From contig CAVQNQ010000007.1 of the NCBI GenBank assembly GCA_963714205.1, positions 124,001 through 188,000 on the forward strand: 64,000 nt of DNA. Reading direction: 5' to 3'. The notes beneath the pieces were generated by a model. It was not told the origin of the DNA and did not search any database. It was given only the letters and a program-made list of their open reading frames with translations. A program made the translations under genes and the position numbers. Shown here piece by piece: positions 44,574 to 53,429 of this stretch; positions within the stretch are counted from its first letter, which is position 1, and each line of letters opens with the position of its first letter. Origin of the DNA: CAVQNQ01 sp963714205. GTDB taxonomy: Bacteria; Acidobacteriota; Terriglobia; Bryobacterales; Bryobacteraceae.

Positions 44574-45806
44574 TCAACCCAGCTTGTAAATCGTCAGGCC
44601 GGAAAGCAGCTTGGGATAGAAATCGGTCGATTTCTGCGGCATCACGCCGCCGCCGAAAGAAGTCTCCGCGACCTGCTCCACCGAGACCGGCTTCAACAGG
44701 AAGGCGATCTGCGCCGTCCCCTGGCGCGCTTCCGCCACCGCCGCATCGATCCCCCGCACGTAGCGCAGGTGCTTCTCGTCGCGCACGGCCTCCTCGCCGA
44801 TCCCCAGCGTGCGGCCCAGCAGCCGCTCGTGCAAGATGCGCACGTCCAGCTCGCCCGTCGGCGGGCGGTGCTCGAGCCGGAAGAGCCGGTCGCCGATGGC
44901 CGCTCCGATCACCGTGCGGCCGCCGCGCTCCGCCCAGGCGCGCGCGAGAAACTCCAGTGAAGCGATCTCCTCGATTTCGAAGTCGCCCGCCGCGGCCCGC
45001 AGAAATCCGTCCGGAATCATGTCCGCCGGAATCCCGTTCACCAGCCGGTGCGTAGCCAGAATCTTGAGTCCCGGCGAGTACATGTTGACGAAGGTCATCA
45101 TCACGCGGTCCGCGCCGGCCAGACCGGGATTCTCGTCGCGGAATGCCAGAGCCGTCTCGTAGCGATGGTGGCCGTCGGCGATCAGCAGCTTCTTGTCGGC
45201 CATCAGCTCCTGGATGCGCGCGGCTCCCGCGATCTTCCAGAATCGATGCACGGCGCCGTACTCGTCGGCGACTTCAGCCAGCGGCGCCGATTGCGCGGCT
45301 TCATCCAGCAGCGCGTCGATGGCGCCCGCGCGGTCCGGGTACAGCATGAAGATCTGGCCGAAGTGCGCGTGCGTGTGGCGCAACAGCTCGAGGCGATCCT
45401 TCTTGGGGCCGGCCAGTGTCTGCTCATGGCGGTGCACCACCCCGGCGGAGTAATCCTCCACGGCGCCGAGCGCGATGAAGCCCTTGCGCACCAGCCGCTC
45501 TCCCGTATCGGGCAGGGTGAATTCCTGGAAGTAGGGAAAGACGCCCGGTTCGGCGTCGCGCGCCAGGACGCCGCGGGCCGTCCATTTTTCCAGGCACGCG
45601 GCGGCGCGCGTGTAAGGATTATCGCCGGCGGAATCGTCCGGCCGCCGTTCCCCCAGAATCACCCGCACCAGGTTGTAAGGGCTGAGCGCCAGGTAGCGGC
45701 TCCGCATGGCCGGCGAGATCTTGTCGTACGGCTGGGTGACCACGTCCCCCAGCGGCCCGGCTTGCGATGTATATCGAAGCGGTTGAAAAGGATAGATTCG
45801 AGCCAA
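44574..45806 (-). CDS. DUF1015 family protein
   Basis: The 410-residue product matches DUF1015: IYPFQPLRYTSQAGPLGDVV, TQPYDKISPAMRSRYL, YNLVRVILGERRPDD, GVVHRHEQTLAGPKKDRL, DGHHRYETALAF and the final STDFYPKLLSGLTIY. The family is widespread; some members carry an HTH or kinase-related annotation, but the biochemical role is not settled. DGHHRYETAL is its most conserved block. The gene stands directly before the D-amino-acid enzyme, with stop and start close or overlapping. Confidence 0.88.
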   Translation of the reverse strand: MARIYPFQPLRYTSQAGPLGDVVTQPYDKISPAMRSRYLALSPYNLVRVILGERRPDDSAGDNPYTRAAACLEKWTARGVLARDAEPGVFPYFQEFTLPDTGERLVRKGFIALGAVEDYSAGVVHRHEQTLAGPKKDRLELLRHTHAHFGQIFMLYPDRAGAIDALLDEAAQSAPLAEVADEYGAVHRFWKIAGAARIQELMADKKLLIADGHHRYETALAFRDENPGLAGADRVMMTFVNMYSPGLKILATHRLVNGIPADMIPDGFLRAAAGDFEIEEIASLEFLARAWAERGGRTVIGAAIGDRLFRLEHRPPTGELDVRILHERLLGRTLGIGEEAVRDEKHLRYVRGIDAAVAEARQGTAQIAFLLKPVSVEQVAETSFGGGVMPQKSTDFYPKLLSGLTIYKLG

Positions 45807-45859
45807 ATATCAAGATAGCAATTTATCGCGCGCTTGCCGATCGAGCCCCCGGCGCCTGT

Positions 45860-47857
45860 CTAGCGCTTCGTGGGGCCGGTGCCAAAGCCCGCCGTCCCAA
45901 GCGGAGCGGGCGGAACCGCCGGGATCAGATCCGGCTCGCGGCCTACCTGCCCCTGCTTGGCCTGCTCGATATCCACGCTGTAGGCCTTCAGGATTTCGCC
46001 CATCGCGCTTTGCAGGTTGATTTGCGCGTGGATGTACTGGTTCTTGGCGTTCACCTCGGCCAGCTTGCGCGTGGTGAGGTCGCGCTGCCCGATCACCACA
46101 TCGAGGATCGTGGTGGTTCCCAGCTCATACTTGCGCCGCTGTCCGTTGAAGGTCTGCTCCTGCAGCCGGCTCGCTTCCACGCTGGTATCGTAAGCCGCGC
46201 GCGCCTGCGAAAGGGCCACCCGCGCGTTGATCACGTTCTGCTTGATGTTGTTTAGAAGCTGGCGGTCCTGAATCTGCTGCTGGCGATAGTTCAACTGATC
46301 GGTGATGTAATCCGCCTGCGCGGAGCGGTTGCGGATGGGAACCGTCAGCGCCACGGTCAGGCTATAGTTCGGGAAATTGCGCCCCAGCAACTGGCTCAGC
46401 ACGGTGCCGATTCCGCCCTGGAAGTACCCGGTTACGTCGCCAGGCCCGCGCGTCACCAGCTGGGTGCTCCCGTCGGGCAGCGTCACCGGGACAGGGATGG
46501 AATTCACCTGCCCGGCTAGGCCGCTGTTGCTCAGGACGCCGGTGGCCGTGAGCTGCGGCAGCATGGCATCCCGCACACCCAGGGTGGTGATCCGCGAGTT
46601 CTCGAGCGAAATGGCGCTCTGCTGCACATCTGGCCGGCTGGCGATGGCTTCCTGTATCAGGTCCTGAATCGGCCGGATGGCTTCCTGGGCGGGCATGTCG
46701 AACTGGTCGGTAGGCACGATGCGCGCGTTCACCACATCCAGCCGGTCGAGGCCGCTGCGCGTGATGACGCTTTTGAGAATGGTTTCCTGCTGCAGGACCT
46801 GCAACTCGGCCGTCGTCACGTTCTGCTGGGCGGCCTTCATCTCGGCCTCCTGCTCGATGATGTCGATCGGCGCGATGGCGCCCAGCTCGGCGCGGCGCTT
46901 GTCGTCGTTGTAGAGCTTGGTATCGAGATCCAGGGTCTGCTGTTGGACCTTGAGGCTCTCGTCGAACGAGACCAGGTCCCAGTAGAGCGTCACCACGTTC
47001 GCCACCGTGGCCATCACCTGGTTCTGGAAGGTGAGGTCTGAGATTTTCAACTGGTTCTTGGCCACCCGGATATAGCGGTTGTTCACCGACCGCCGGAAGC
47101 CCTGCAAGAGGTTTTGCTGGATCTGCAAGGACAGGCTGGATTGCGTGAATGGGTTGATATTGTTGTAGGGCGAGTTCTGCCAAAGGTTGAACTGGTCGCT
47201 CATGTAGAGCGTGGCGGTGGTGCCGGTGAGCAGGCCCTGCTGGATGCCGTAGGAAGTACCCTCGTACTGCGTAACCAGGAAATTCGTGCCGGTGATGTTG
47301 GTGGCCGTCTCGATCTGCGTGCTGTGACTGACCAGCCCGTTGATCAAGAACGTAGGATCCAGGTTCGGGACACTGGTGCCCTGCAACTGCACATTCAGCC
47401 CGCTGAGCACGCCGCCCTGGCCGCTGCCCGAGCTGGCGCCGCCGCTGCCGCCGGAACCGAGCAGAGTGCTGGCCAGCACTCCCGTCGTAGCCGAACTGGG
47501 ACCGGACGACACCGTGCTGGAGATATTGCGCAACAACTGGCCGGCGCTGGCACGCAGCAGGTTGGCCTGGGAGAGCTTCGGATTGAAGCGGGCCAACTCG
47601 ATATCGAGATTGTTTTCCAGCGCCAGGGCGACGGCGTCGCGCAAGGAGAGGTAAATGATTCCGGCGCGCATCAGCTTGTCGAGACGCGGCGAATCCTCGA
47701 AGGTGATGCTTTGAATGGGATGGGGCTCGTAGTTCCAGGTAAACCAGGAGAAGAACGATCGATGGGAAACCCCCGAAATCTCGGGAGTCTGCGCGAACCC
47801 GGGCAGCGCGACTGCCAGGCACAACCATATCGCAAGGGCGGCTTTTGCACGAGACAT
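45860..47857 (-). CDS. TolC family outer-membrane efflux protein
   Basis: The 665-residue product has a signal peptide (AALAIWLCLAVALPGFAQ) and a TolC-like domain of two halves, with LSLRDAVALALENNLDIEL, QNLLQGFRRSVNNRYIRVAK, AEMKAAQQNVTTAELQVLQQ (split at repeats) and the second-half helix NNIKQNVINARVALSQARAAYD. It should form the trimeric outer-membrane channel of an efflux or type I secretion system. It is longer than E. coli TolC because of a Gly/Ser-rich loop near residue 130. No RND or ABC partner is beside it. Confidence 0.9.
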   Translation of the reverse strand: MSRAKAALAIWLCLAVALPGFAQTPEISGVSHRSFFSWFTWNYEPHPIQSITFEDSPRLDKLMRAGIIYLSLRDAVALALENNLDIELARFNPKLSQANLLRASAGQLLRNISSTVSSGPSSATTGVLASTLLGSGGSGGASSGSGQGGVLSGLNVQLQGTSVPNLDPTFLINGLVSHSTQIETATNITGTNFLVTQYEGTSYGIQQGLLTGTTATLYMSDQFNLWQNSPYNNINPFTQSSLSLQIQQNLLQGFRRSVNNRYIRVAKNQLKISDLTFQNQVMATVANVVTLYWDLVSFDESLKVQQQTLDLDTKLYNDDKRRAELGAIAPIDIIEQEAEMKAAQQNVTTAELQVLQQETILKSVITRSGLDRLDVVNARIVPTDQFDMPAQEAIRPIQDLIQEAIASRPDVQQSAISLENSRITTLGVRDAMLPQLTATGVLSNSGLAGQVNSIPVPVTLPDGSTQLVTRGPGDVTGYFQGGIGTVLSQLLGRNFPNYSLTVALTVPIRNRSAQADYITDQLNYRQQQIQDRQLLNNIKQNVINARVALSQARAAYDTSVEASRLQEQTFNGQRRKYELGTTTILDVVIGQRDLTTRKLAEVNAKNQYIHAQINLQSAMGEILKAYSVDIEQAKQGQVGREPDLIPAVPPAPLGTAGFGTGPTKR

Positions 47858-48109
47858 AATTAATCCGAACCTCGAAGAGAATCCAACCTCAAAGAGTCTA
47901 TTATGGCCGCAAACGGGTCGCCATCGCAGGAGCGGCCATAACTCCTTCTTTCCGATGTACGTGGCAACCGGGCCCGGAGTTCGCAAATTGTTTCCGGTGT
48001 CCGCTTCTGGGACGCGGGCTGCGCGCCCGAACACATGCCCATACCCCAGGGACGCACCGACAAGGCCGGGATTAGCCCCCCCCCGCGCTACAGTGGAAGA
48101 GAGGGCATT

Positions 48110-48883
48110 ATGCGCAGGTTGCTCCCGCTGCTGGCAGCTTTGGCTTTTCTGGCCTGGGCCGCCAATCTTAAGCTTTACCTCAAGGACGGCACCTACCAGC
48201 TGGTCCGCGAATATCAGGTCGAGGCCGATCGCGTCCGCTACTACAGCGTCGAACGCAGCGATTGGGAAGAGATCCCGCTCGACCTGGTGAACCTCGACCG
48301 CACGCGGTCGGAAGCCGCCCAGCATCAGGCCGAGGTCGAGAAGCAGGCCAAGGTCATCTCCGAGGAGGATAAGGCCGCGCGCGCCATTCAGGACGAAGCC
48401 ATGAAAATTCCCCAGGACCCCGGCGTCTATTGGGTGGAGGGCGGCCAAGCCAAGGCCATCAAGCTGGCCGACAGCACCGTACATACCAATAAGCGCCGAT
48501 CCGTGCTGGCCGCCATGGCGCCGATCCCGATGGTTTCAGGCAAGGGGACCCTGGAAATCGCCGGCGCGCACTCGCTCAATATTTTCACCAACCCGGAGCA
48601 GGAGTTCTACCTTCAGCTTGCCCAGACCGAGCGCTTCGGCATGCTGCGCCTCACTCCCAAAGGCCCCGTGCGGATCGTCGAGAACCTGACCTTTATGCCC
48701 GTCACCAAAGAGGTGACCCCGGAGAATACACCGGTGGAGATCCTGCGCCAGGAGATGACGGGCGACGGACTTTACAAGATCTGGCCCAAAGACGCCCTCG
48801 AACCCGGCGAATACGCCATCGTGGAATACAGCGAAGACAATCTGAAGATCATGATCTGGGATTTCGCGATCAAGCCCAAGTAA
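48110..48883 (+). CDS. Secreted protein of unknown function
   Basis: The 257-residue product has a signal peptide (RRLLPLLAALAFLAWAAN), an N-terminal strand region (KLYLKDGTYQLVREYQVEAD, VRYYSVERSDWEEIPLDLVN), a short coiled segment (AEVEKQAKVISEEDKAARAI) and a beta-rich C-terminus ending NLKIMIWDFAIKPK. GAGAGGG precedes the ATG at 48110. I do not recognise a named family; it looks like an envelope protein common in Acidobacteria. It is divergent from the TolC gene across 252 bases that include a run of nine C. Confidence 0.78.
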   Translation: MRRLLPLLAALAFLAWAANLKLYLKDGTYQLVREYQVEADRVRYYSVERSDWEEIPLDLVNLDRTRSEAAQHQAEVEKQAKVISEEDKAARAIQDEAMKIPQDPGVYWVEGGQAKAIKLADSTVHTNKRRSVLAAMAPIPMVSGKGTLEIAGAHSLNIFTNPEQEFYLQLAQTERFGMLRLTPKGPVRIVENLTFMPVTKEVTPENTPVEILRQEMTGDGLYKIWPKDALEPGEYAIVEYSEDNLKIMIWDFAIKPK

Positions 48884-48891
48884 GATTCCGC

Positions 48892-49923
48892 TTAATTCAG
48901 AAAGTACGTGCGGTAGAGCGTATCGCGCTGTTTGGGGATGAAGCCGGCATCGCGTATGATGCGCCGCAGCTCCTCTTCGCTGGCCCGGTGATGCGCTCCA
49001 GCGGCCGCCACCACGTTTTCTTCGATCATGATGCTGCCCACGTCGTTGCCGCCGAACCGCAGGCCCAACTGGCAGGTCTTCAGCCCCTGGGTCACCCAGG
49101 AGGATTGCACGTTCTCGAAATTCTCCAGAAAAATACGCGAGATGGCCAGCGTCTGCAAGTACTCGACGGCCGTGGCTTCCTCTTTGACGAACTTGCCGAG
49201 CGAGGTGTTTTCGCGCTGATAGGTCCACGGGATGAACGCCGTAAACCCGCCGGTCTCTTCCTGCAGGTTGCGGATCAGCTCCAGATGGTTCATGCGCTGC
49301 TCGAGGGTCTCCCCGCAGCCAAACATCATGGTAGCCGTGGTTCTCATGCCCAGCTCGTGAGCCGTGCGGTGCACATCCATCCATTCTTGGGTGCCGCACT
49401 TGAGCCGGCTGATGCGCTGGCGCACGGCATCGTCGAGGATCTCGGCGCCGCCGCCGGGAATGGAATCGAGGCCGGCGCCCATGAGCCGCCGGATGGTCTC
49501 GCGCAGGCTCAAACCGCTGACTTCGGCGATATTCACGACCTCAGGGGCGGAGAGGCAATGCAGATGAATCTTAAAGCGCCGCTTGATGCCCCGGAAGAGG
49601 TCTTCGTACCACTCGATCTTCAGATCCGGGTGCAGTCCGCCCTGCATGAGCACCCCAGTCCCGCCCAGGTCGATGGTTTCCTGGATTTTCTCGAAGATGG
49701 TCTCCTGCGGCAGCACATAGCCCTCGGCGTGGCCCATGGGACGGTAGAACGCGCAGAAGGTGCAATACTCGGTGCAGAAGTTCGTGTAGTTAATGTTACG
49801 GTCGATGATGTAAGAAACGATCCCCTCGGGATGCCAATGGCGCCGCACCGCATCGGCCGCCATGCCGGTTCCGATCAGATCCTCGGAACGAAACAAATCC
49901 AGAGCTTCTTGGCGAGAAATCAT
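48892..49923 (-). CDS. mqnC: Cyclic dehypoxanthinyl futalosine synthase, radical SAM
   Basis: The 343-residue enzyme has the radical-SAM cluster cysteines Cys50, Cys54 and Cys57 in CTEYCTFC, followed by AFYRPMGHAEGYVL, MQGGLHPDLKIEWYE and the GAEILDDAVRQRIS segment. It cyclises dehypoxanthine futalosine, the third step in the futalosine route to menaquinone. The other mqn genes are not in the window. The following gene at 49951 lies upstream on the same strand, 27 bases away. Length and motifs match MqnC better than CofH or MqnE. Confidence 0.92.
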   Translation of the reverse strand: MISRQEALDLFRSEDLIGTGMAADAVRRHWHPEGIVSYIIDRNINYTNFCTEYCTFCAFYRPMGHAEGYVLPQETIFEKIQETIDLGGTGVLMQGGLHPDLKIEWYEDLFRGIKRRFKIHLHCLSAPEVVNIAEVSGLSLRETIRRLMGAGLDSIPGGGAEILDDAVRQRISRLKCGTQEWMDVHRTAHELGMRTTATMMFGCGETLEQRMNHLELIRNLQEETGGFTAFIPWTYQRENTSLGKFVKEEATAVEYLQTLAISRIFLENFENVQSSWVTQGLKTCQLGLRFGGNDVGSIMIEENVVAAAGAHHRASEEELRRIIRDAGFIPKQRDTLYRTYFLN

Positions 49924-49950
49924 AACTGGGCGGATAAATCCTGAAGAGCC

Positions 49951-50331
49951 TCAATATCCAGAGGCCATGGCTAAACGGGACTTGACCTCCTCGGCAAATA
50001 AGTACATGCCGAAGAGAGGTTTGGGGTCCCCTTTCCCCCACCTGCCGACCTGCCACTGCGCGCGCAGGAATCTGACCTCGGGATGGCTCGAAAGATCCAG
50101 CAGGAGCTGATAGCTGCCGCAATAGAACTTCTGCGGGAACGAACCCACCAGCACCCAGTTGGCCCCATCGGCCGATCCCCAGATGGTTACGTCGATGCTT
50201 TCCTGCTCGATGATCCGCGTGAGCCCCAGCGTGACGGTGAGCGTCTCGCACAATTCATCCCCAAGGCCTATTACAGACCCGGTACCGGCTTCGCGGACGG
50301 TAGTTTCGGGCACTAAGAACTGCGGAAGCAT
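49951..50331 (-). CDS. Small protein of unknown function
   Basis: The 126-residue product looks beta-rich, with VTLGLTRIIEQESIDVTIWG, GANWVLVGSFPQKFYCGSYQ and RFLRAQWQVGRWGKG. The strand pattern and the WGSADGANW turn resemble a discoidin-like or jelly-roll ligand-binding fold, but no family is certain. There is no signal peptide. It starts at the ATG at 50331 and lies between tnaA and mqnC on the same strand. I do not recognise it. Confidence 0.65.
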   Translation of the reverse strand: MLPQFLVPETTVREAGTGSVIGLGDELCETLTVTLGLTRIIEQESIDVTIWGSADGANWVLVGSFPQKFYCGSYQLLLDLSSHPEVRFLRAQWQVGRWGKGDPKPLFGMYLFAEEVKSRLAMASGY

Positions 50332-50493
50332 GGCTTGCCTTCCTTCACGGACCTAAATTCAGCGTGCTCTCGAATGAAGTGCATCTACGAGCACCTATTT
50401 CTCCACCAGATTCTCATATTTCGCCGAAAAATTAAAGTTTGTTCCTATTTCAAACAGGTAACGATGTTAGGTATGCTACGTTCCGGAGGGCGG

Positions 50494-50517
50494 GGCGGGA
50501 ATCCGGTGATTCCCGCC
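50494..50517. terminator. Strong 10-bp hairpin after the tryptophanase gene
   Basis: GGCGGGAATC and GATTCCCGCC pair perfectly around a CGGT loop. It lies 35 bases beyond the tnaA stop and may end that transcript, but there is no T-tract on either strand, so a rho-independent terminator is only possible. Confidence 0.35.
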
Positions 50518-50551
50518 TGAAACTCCTAATGTTACGCCAGGCGCCTGGAGT

Positions 50552-51997
50552 TCAGCACTCCGGACCGAAATCCCGTTCGTAAGCGTCCGCCAGGGCCGCG
50601 CCCCAGTTACCTTTCGGACGCATCTTGCCGGCGAAGAAACGAAGCACGGGAGGCTCTTCATAGAACTCCAGCCCACCCACCATGCGGCGGTGCTCGAAGA
50701 GCCATCGAAGGCGGTCGGCGGCGTACTGGAAGTGCGACATGGTGAAGACCCGGCGCGGAACGGCCAGGCGCAGAAGTTCGAGGTCCGAAGGTACGTCGTT
50801 ACCTTGCTCGTCGCGGTCCATGGAAACCGAGCCACGCTCCATGCCCCGGATTCCGGAAGTCAGGTAGACGGCCGCCGCCAGGGCCCCGGCGGGATACTCG
50901 GACTGCGGAACGTGATCGATGAAACGCATGGCGTCGACGTGACAGGCCAGACCGCCCGGCGGCGTCACTACCGGAATGCACTTATCGCGCAACAGGCCGA
51001 CGAAGTACTTGACGGCGTCCGCCGAGGAACCGGCCACCTCGAGTTCGGTCATCTCGCGCACGCCCACGGCCATGGCTTCGATCTCCTTGGAGGACATCCC
51101 GCCGTACGTGAAAAAGCCTTCGTAGACCGGTAGCCAGGGACGGATGGCCTCGTGGAGATCCTTGCGGTTGGTGGCGATGAAGCCACCGCGCACGGAGCAA
51201 CTCTTGCGGCCGGACAGGTAGCACATATCGGCCACGGACATGATCTCGCGGATGATGTCCGTGATGGAGGCGTTCTCGTAGCCCGGTTCGCGCTGCCGGA
51301 TGAAGTAGGCGTTCTCGGAGATCAGGCTGCCATCCACCACCAGGAAGATGCCCAGCGGTTCGACCAGAGCCTTAACTTCGCGCAGATTCTGGAGCGAGAA
51401 GGGCTGCCCGCCGATGAGATTCGTGGTGGCTTCCATGCGCACGAAGGAGACCCTCTCCGGCCCGGCCTCCTCGATGGCCGCGCGCAACCGGTCCAGATCC
51501 ATATTGCCCTTGAACGGGAAAGTGCTTTCGGTCTTGAGGGCCTCGTCCGTGTACAGTTCCAGCACCTTGCCGCCGGCCAGGTTGAAGTGCGCCTTGGTGG
51601 TCGTGAAGTGGTAGTTCATGGGCACGATGTGGCCCGGCTTGACGAACGTCTTAGCCAGCAGGTGCTCGGCGGCGCGGCCCTGGTGCACGGGCAGAATGTA
51701 TTGGTAGCCAAAAACATCGGCCACCGCGGCGGCCAGTCTATAGAAGCTTTCCGAACCGGCGTAGGCGTCGTCGGACTGCATCATGGCGGCCAGTTGGTTA
51801 TCGGACATGGCATTCGTGCCGCTGTCCGTCAGCATGTCGAGAAACAGATCCCGGCTGCGCAATAAGAAGGTGTTGTAACCGGCCTCCTCGATGGCCCGGA
51901 GCCTCTCACGAACCGGGACCAGCCGCACCTTTTGCACGATGCGGACCTTATGCATTTCGATCGGTATTTCAGTTCCGTTGGATAGGCGTATACTCAT
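50552..51997 (-). CDS. tnaA: Tryptophanase/tyrosine phenol-lyase family beta-eliminating lyase
   Basis: The 481-residue PLP enzyme matches tryptophanase and tyrosine phenol-lyase over its length: YNTFLLRSRDLFLDMLTDSG, MNYHFTTTKAHFNLAGGK, VRMEATTNLIGGQPFSLQNL, the PLP lysine Lys265 in SGRKSCSVRGG, and PPGGLACHVDAMRF. Tryptophanase cleaves tryptophan to indole, pyruvate and ammonia; the tyrosine form makes phenol. Sequence alone does not choose between them, so the symbol is provisional. There is no TnaC-like leader peptide upstream and no tnaB permease. A predicted promoter lies at 52040-52067. Confidence 0.85.
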   Translation of the reverse strand: MSIRLSNGTEIPIEMHKVRIVQKVRLVPVRERLRAIEEAGYNTFLLRSRDLFLDMLTDSGTNAMSDNQLAAMMQSDDAYAGSESFYRLAAAVADVFGYQYILPVHQGRAAEHLLAKTFVKPGHIVPMNYHFTTTKAHFNLAGGKVLELYTDEALKTESTFPFKGNMDLDRLRAAIEEAGPERVSFVRMEATTNLIGGQPFSLQNLREVKALVEPLGIFLVVDGSLISENAYFIRQREPGYENASITDIIREIMSVADMCYLSGRKSCSVRGGFIATNRKDLHEAIRPWLPVYEGFFTYGGMSSKEIEAMAVGVREMTELEVAGSSADAVKYFVGLLRDKCIPVVTPPGGLACHVDAMRFIDHVPQSEYPAGALAAAVYLTSGIRGMERGSVSMDRDEQGNDVPSDLELLRLAVPRRVFTMSHFQYAADRLRWLFEHRRMVGGLEFYEEPPVLRFFAGKMRPKGNWGAALADAYERDFGPEC

Positions 51998-52039
51998 TCG
52001 TCTTTACTCGGGGAGCACAATTTAGGAGTGCAGAACCTG

Positions 52040-52067
52040 ATTATACCGCTTAGCGCCCGAACGTCCA
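52040..52067 (-). promoter_or_regulatory. Predicted sigma-70 promoter of the tryptophanase gene
   Basis: On the minus strand a perfect TATAAT (52045-52040) is preceded 16 bases upstream by TGGACG (52067-52062), a four-of-six -35 match. The start codon is 43 bases downstream. Prediction only. Confidence 0.38.
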
Positions 52068-52111
52068 GCCCTGCCATAGTTTAAGCTGGATATATTATCG
52101 GGAAGAGGATC

Positions 52112-52474
52112 GTGAGACACCACCTCGGAGTGGCTACACTTTGGGCGTCGTGGGCGCTCTTGGCCGCGGCCGGCCCGGCCGCCTTGCGCATCGCCATTGC
52201 GGATCCCAGCGGCAAGGCCATCGCGGGAGCGACCATTCGGGTAATCGCCGGATCGGCCACTTTCGCCGCCACCACCGATGCGCGGGGGCGGGCCGTGCTA
52301 TATCACCTGCCGGCCGGCGAAGTGGCGCTTCACGCCGAGGCGCACGATTTCATCGCCCGATCCCAGACCGTGGTCCTGCGGCCCGGAGAGAACCGCATCG
52401 CCTGGCAGCTCCGCATGGCGCCGCATAAGGATGCCATCACGGTAACGGACGGCAACGAACAAGCGGGTCCGTAG
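52112..52474 (+). CDS. Small secreted carboxypeptidase-regulatory-like (CarboxypepD_reg) protein
   Basis: The 120-residue product has a signal peptide (GVATLWASWALLAAAGPAAL) and one Ig-like regulatory domain: IAIADPSGKAIAGATIRVI, TTDARGRAVLYHLPAGEVAL and LRPGENRIAWQLRM. This domain normally leads TonB-dependent or Oar-like outer-membrane proteins in Acidobacteria; here it stands alone and stops after 120 residues, with no sign of a receptor barrel downstream. An AGAGGA sits just before the GTG at 52112. It may be a stand-alone domain or the remnant of a larger gene. Confidence 0.72.
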   Translation: MRHHLGVATLWASWALLAAAGPAALRIAIADPSGKAIAGATIRVIAGSATFAATTDARGRAVLYHLPAGEVALHAEAHDFIARSQTVVLRPGENRIAWQLRMAPHKDAITVTDGNEQAGP

Positions 52475-52513
52475 ACGCGGCCGGGTGCGCCAGACCAGGC
52501 GTCGCCTCATCCT

Positions 52514-53224
52514 TCACTTCTTGAATGCCGCCGCCACCATCGCCCAGCTCTTAGGAGATCCCAGGGTCAGGCAGGCCGAGATCGGACCGGCGTTCGGCTG
52601 ATACTCGTCTTCCACGACCATCTTGGTCCCCGGAGGCTCGGGTACGTAATCCACGTTCACCGATCCGGCGCACGGCTTGACCACTGCGTCGTCGCCGCCG
52701 ATCATCGCGGCGATAATCAAATCCCCATTGGCATTGGTGTCCATCGTGCCGGTGTTTGGTTCGGTGGAGGTTCCGATATTGGCCGTCGTGGTATCCAGAG
52801 CGGATTGCTGAGCTACTCCCGCGTACTCGCGAATCACGACGCGTATGTAGCCCGGAGTATCCAGAGCTACCGTAATGGTATTCTCGCCGCCGATTATGTT
52901 CTGGGCAAAAAACATCCCGACTGTGTTATCGACTGCGCTGTTACCGATGCTGACCGCCTTGAAATAGGTGTTCCCCAAGGTGTCCGTTACCTGGAACCTG
53001 TGCACATCGCTTTGGCCGCCATAAATCGAGACGCTGATGAAGTTACCGGCCTTGTTGGCGGCCTTGAACGCGGCGTGCCCTTTCGGCAGGTTGATTTGCG
53101 AGTTATAGTCACAGCGCTGAACCAACGTGTAGGTCCCCACCGGCTCCGGGACGGTCGAGCACATGTTGATCTGCGCCTCCATTGCTCCCGAGAACAGGAT
53201 CAACAAGCTAAAAGCGATTCTCAT
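52514..53224 (-). CDS. Secreted beta-rich protein of unknown function
   Basis: The 236-residue product has a signal peptide (RIAFSLLILFSGAMEAQ) and a beta-sandwich-like body: NFISVSIYGGQSDVHRFQVT, TLGNTYFKAV, NTITVALDTPGYIRVVIREY and the closing SPKSWAMVAAAFKK. The final SWAMVAAAFK strand is shared by many secreted soil-bacterial proteins that look carbohydrate-binding, but binding is inference. Two cysteine pairs may form disulphides. It is convergent with the small CarboxypepD_reg gene. The 205 bases between it and 53430 hold no gene that I can see. Confidence 0.75.
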   Translation of the reverse strand: MRIAFSLLILFSGAMEAQINMCSTVPEPVGTYTLVQRCDYNSQINLPKGHAAFKAANKAGNFISVSIYGGQSDVHRFQVTDTLGNTYFKAVSIGNSAVDNTVGMFFAQNIIGGENTITVALDTPGYIRVVIREYAGVAQQSALDTTTANIGTSTEPNTGTMDTNANGDLIIAAMIGGDDAVVKPCAGSVNVDYVPEPPGTKMVVEDEYQPNAGPISACLTLGSPKSWAMVAAAFKK

Positions 53225-53429
53225 TTTTCTGGTCCCCCCAAACGAGTGACAACCCTCCGAGAGAGCACTCGCGCGACTTGCCTGGCAATCGTGCTGCCGA
53301 ACGGGGAATACCCGGTAAGATCATTCGTTACTTTGTTGAAGCACGAAGGACTCACCAGTCTGGAGCCGAATAACTTGGACGTTCTCCGCAGTGGTAGTTT
53401 GAATTGCCGAAGCTCCGTATATGCCGGAC

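Noticed and set aside
48076..48084. Run of nine C before the secreted-protein gene, considered as a phase-variation tract
   Set aside because: It lies upstream of the chosen start and outside a coding frame, so a length change would not switch a gene on or off; only a weak promoter-spacing effect is possible.
51998..52111. TnaC-like leader peptide upstream of the tryptophanase gene
   Set aside because: No short frame with a start codon and a critical Trp was found between the promoter and the gene start.
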